Shown one piece after another: positions 14,089 through 14,492 of a stretch of 14,492 bases of DNA. Made by a program: the position numbers and the translations under genes. Where the stretch lies: contig DATEMK010000487.1 in the NCBI GenBank assembly GCA_035275625.1, forward strand, positions 1 to 14,492. Direction: 5' to 3'. The DNA is from DATEMK01 sp035275625 (GTDB lineage: Bacteria; Bacteroidota; Bacteroidia; AKYH767-A; OLB10). Numbering within the stretch: position 1 is the stretch's first letter; each line of letters begins with the position of its first letter. Under the pieces are notes generated by a model. It did not search any database and was not told the origin of the DNA. It worked only from the letters and a program-made list of their open reading frames with translations.

Positions 14089-14492
14089 ATGAAAAGCAAC
14101 ATCACAGGACATGCAGCTACCAGTATTCATGCACCGGTCTCACAGGTTTGGGATGCATTGACAAAACCGGAAATCATTAAACAGTATTTCTTCGGAACAA
14201 ATGCAAAATCAGATTGGAAACCGGGAAGCCCGCTTACTTTTACTGGCGAATGGAAAGGAAAAACCTATGAAGATAAAGGAACAGTGCTTGAAGCAGAACC
14301 CTGCAAGCTTTTGCAATATACCTATTGGAGCTCCATGTCAGGAATCGAAGACAAGCCAGAAAATTATGTTATTGTCACTTTTGAATTAAAAGAAGAAAAT
14401 GACAATACCATTCTCACCCTGACACAACAAAATATCCCGGACGAAAAAACGAAGGAGCATTCAGAAGAAAACTGGAGAACAGTTCTCAATAA
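14089..14492 (+). CDS. SRPBCC / AHSA1-type (START-like) protein, cut by the right edge
   Basis: Translation from the ATG at 14089 is open to the end of the window (134 full codons), so the C-terminus is missing. The N-terminus has the typical pattern of Hsp90-ATPase-activator-like SRPBCC proteins: SIHAPVSQVWDALTKPEII, then YFFGTNAKSDWKPGSPL, FTGEWKGKTYEDKGTVLE, LLQYTYWSS, YVIVTFELK and ILTLTQQNIP, ending in EENWRTVL just before the edge. The family forms a helix-grip fold with a hydrophobic cavity and is often found in toxin or lipid response loci, but the substrate is rarely known. It has no signal peptide, so it is cytoplasmic. The leader is A/T-rich, without a Shine-Dalgarno sequence. About 150 residues is usual for the family, so only a short end is lost. 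Confidence 0.88.
   Translation, partial: MKSNITGHAATSIHAPVSQVWDALTKPEIIKQYFFGTNAKSDWKPGSPLTFTGEWKGKTYEDKGTVLEAEPCKLLQYTYWSSMSGIEDKPENYVIVTFELKEENDNTILTLTQQNIPDEKTKEHSEENWRTVLN

Overview
The window looks like a chromosomal segment from a Bacteroidota bacterium, probably near Chitinophagales or Sphingobacteriales. Three large or partial secreted proteins end in the C-terminal sorting domain of the type IX secretion system (T9SS: YPNP or HPNP motif, then a 'D.TGK'-type strand and a 'GMYLLEI' or 'GIYILDV'-type strand). Two promoters fit the Bacteroidota pattern TTG-N21-TAnnTTTG, and starts are preceded by A/T-rich leaders without Shine-Dalgarno sequences. The family and species cannot be fixed from sequence alone.

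Layout, left to right. (1) 1-896: 3' part of a T9SS-exported beta-propeller-like protein. (2) 1099-1701: two small, exported, extremely cysteine-rich proteins, probably one operon, closed by a strong terminator. (3) 1901-3001: a regulator fusing an N-terminal DUF4242 (SCO4226-like, nickel-binding family) domain, a catalytically degenerate class III cyclase-like domain and a C-terminal AraC-type DNA-binding domain. (4) 3143-3559: a second, exported DUF4242 protein, also closed by a strong terminator. (5) 3946-10095: a 2049-residue M36 (fungalysin-type) metalloprotease with a propeptide, zinc site, PKD domain, nidogen-like module, six near-identical 69-70-residue Ig-like repeats, further Ig/PKD-like modules and a T9SS sorting domain. 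(6) 10327-10983, minus strand: a small YdjM-like membrane protein with conserved His/Asp motifs. (7) 11143-13836: a T9SS-exported protein with twelve kelch motifs, an Ig-like module and a fibronectin type III domain. (8) 14089 to the right edge: a SRPBCC/AHSA1-type protein, cut off by the window.

The part most likely to hold an undescribed system is 1063-3625: two Cys-rich exported peptides, a DUF4242/pseudo-cyclase/AraC regulator and an exported DUF4242 protein lie side by side. A metal or thiol-stress sensing circuit is a reasonable inference from the Cys content and the reported nickel binding of the DUF4242 family, but nothing in the sequence proves it. The rest of the window is dominated by secreted proteins that probably act at or beyond the cell surface. 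Two copies of a short dispersed intergenic element with competing hairpins (1758-1815 and 10225-10284) are a second point of interest. No tRNA, rRNA, CRISPR array, transposase or integrase was seen.
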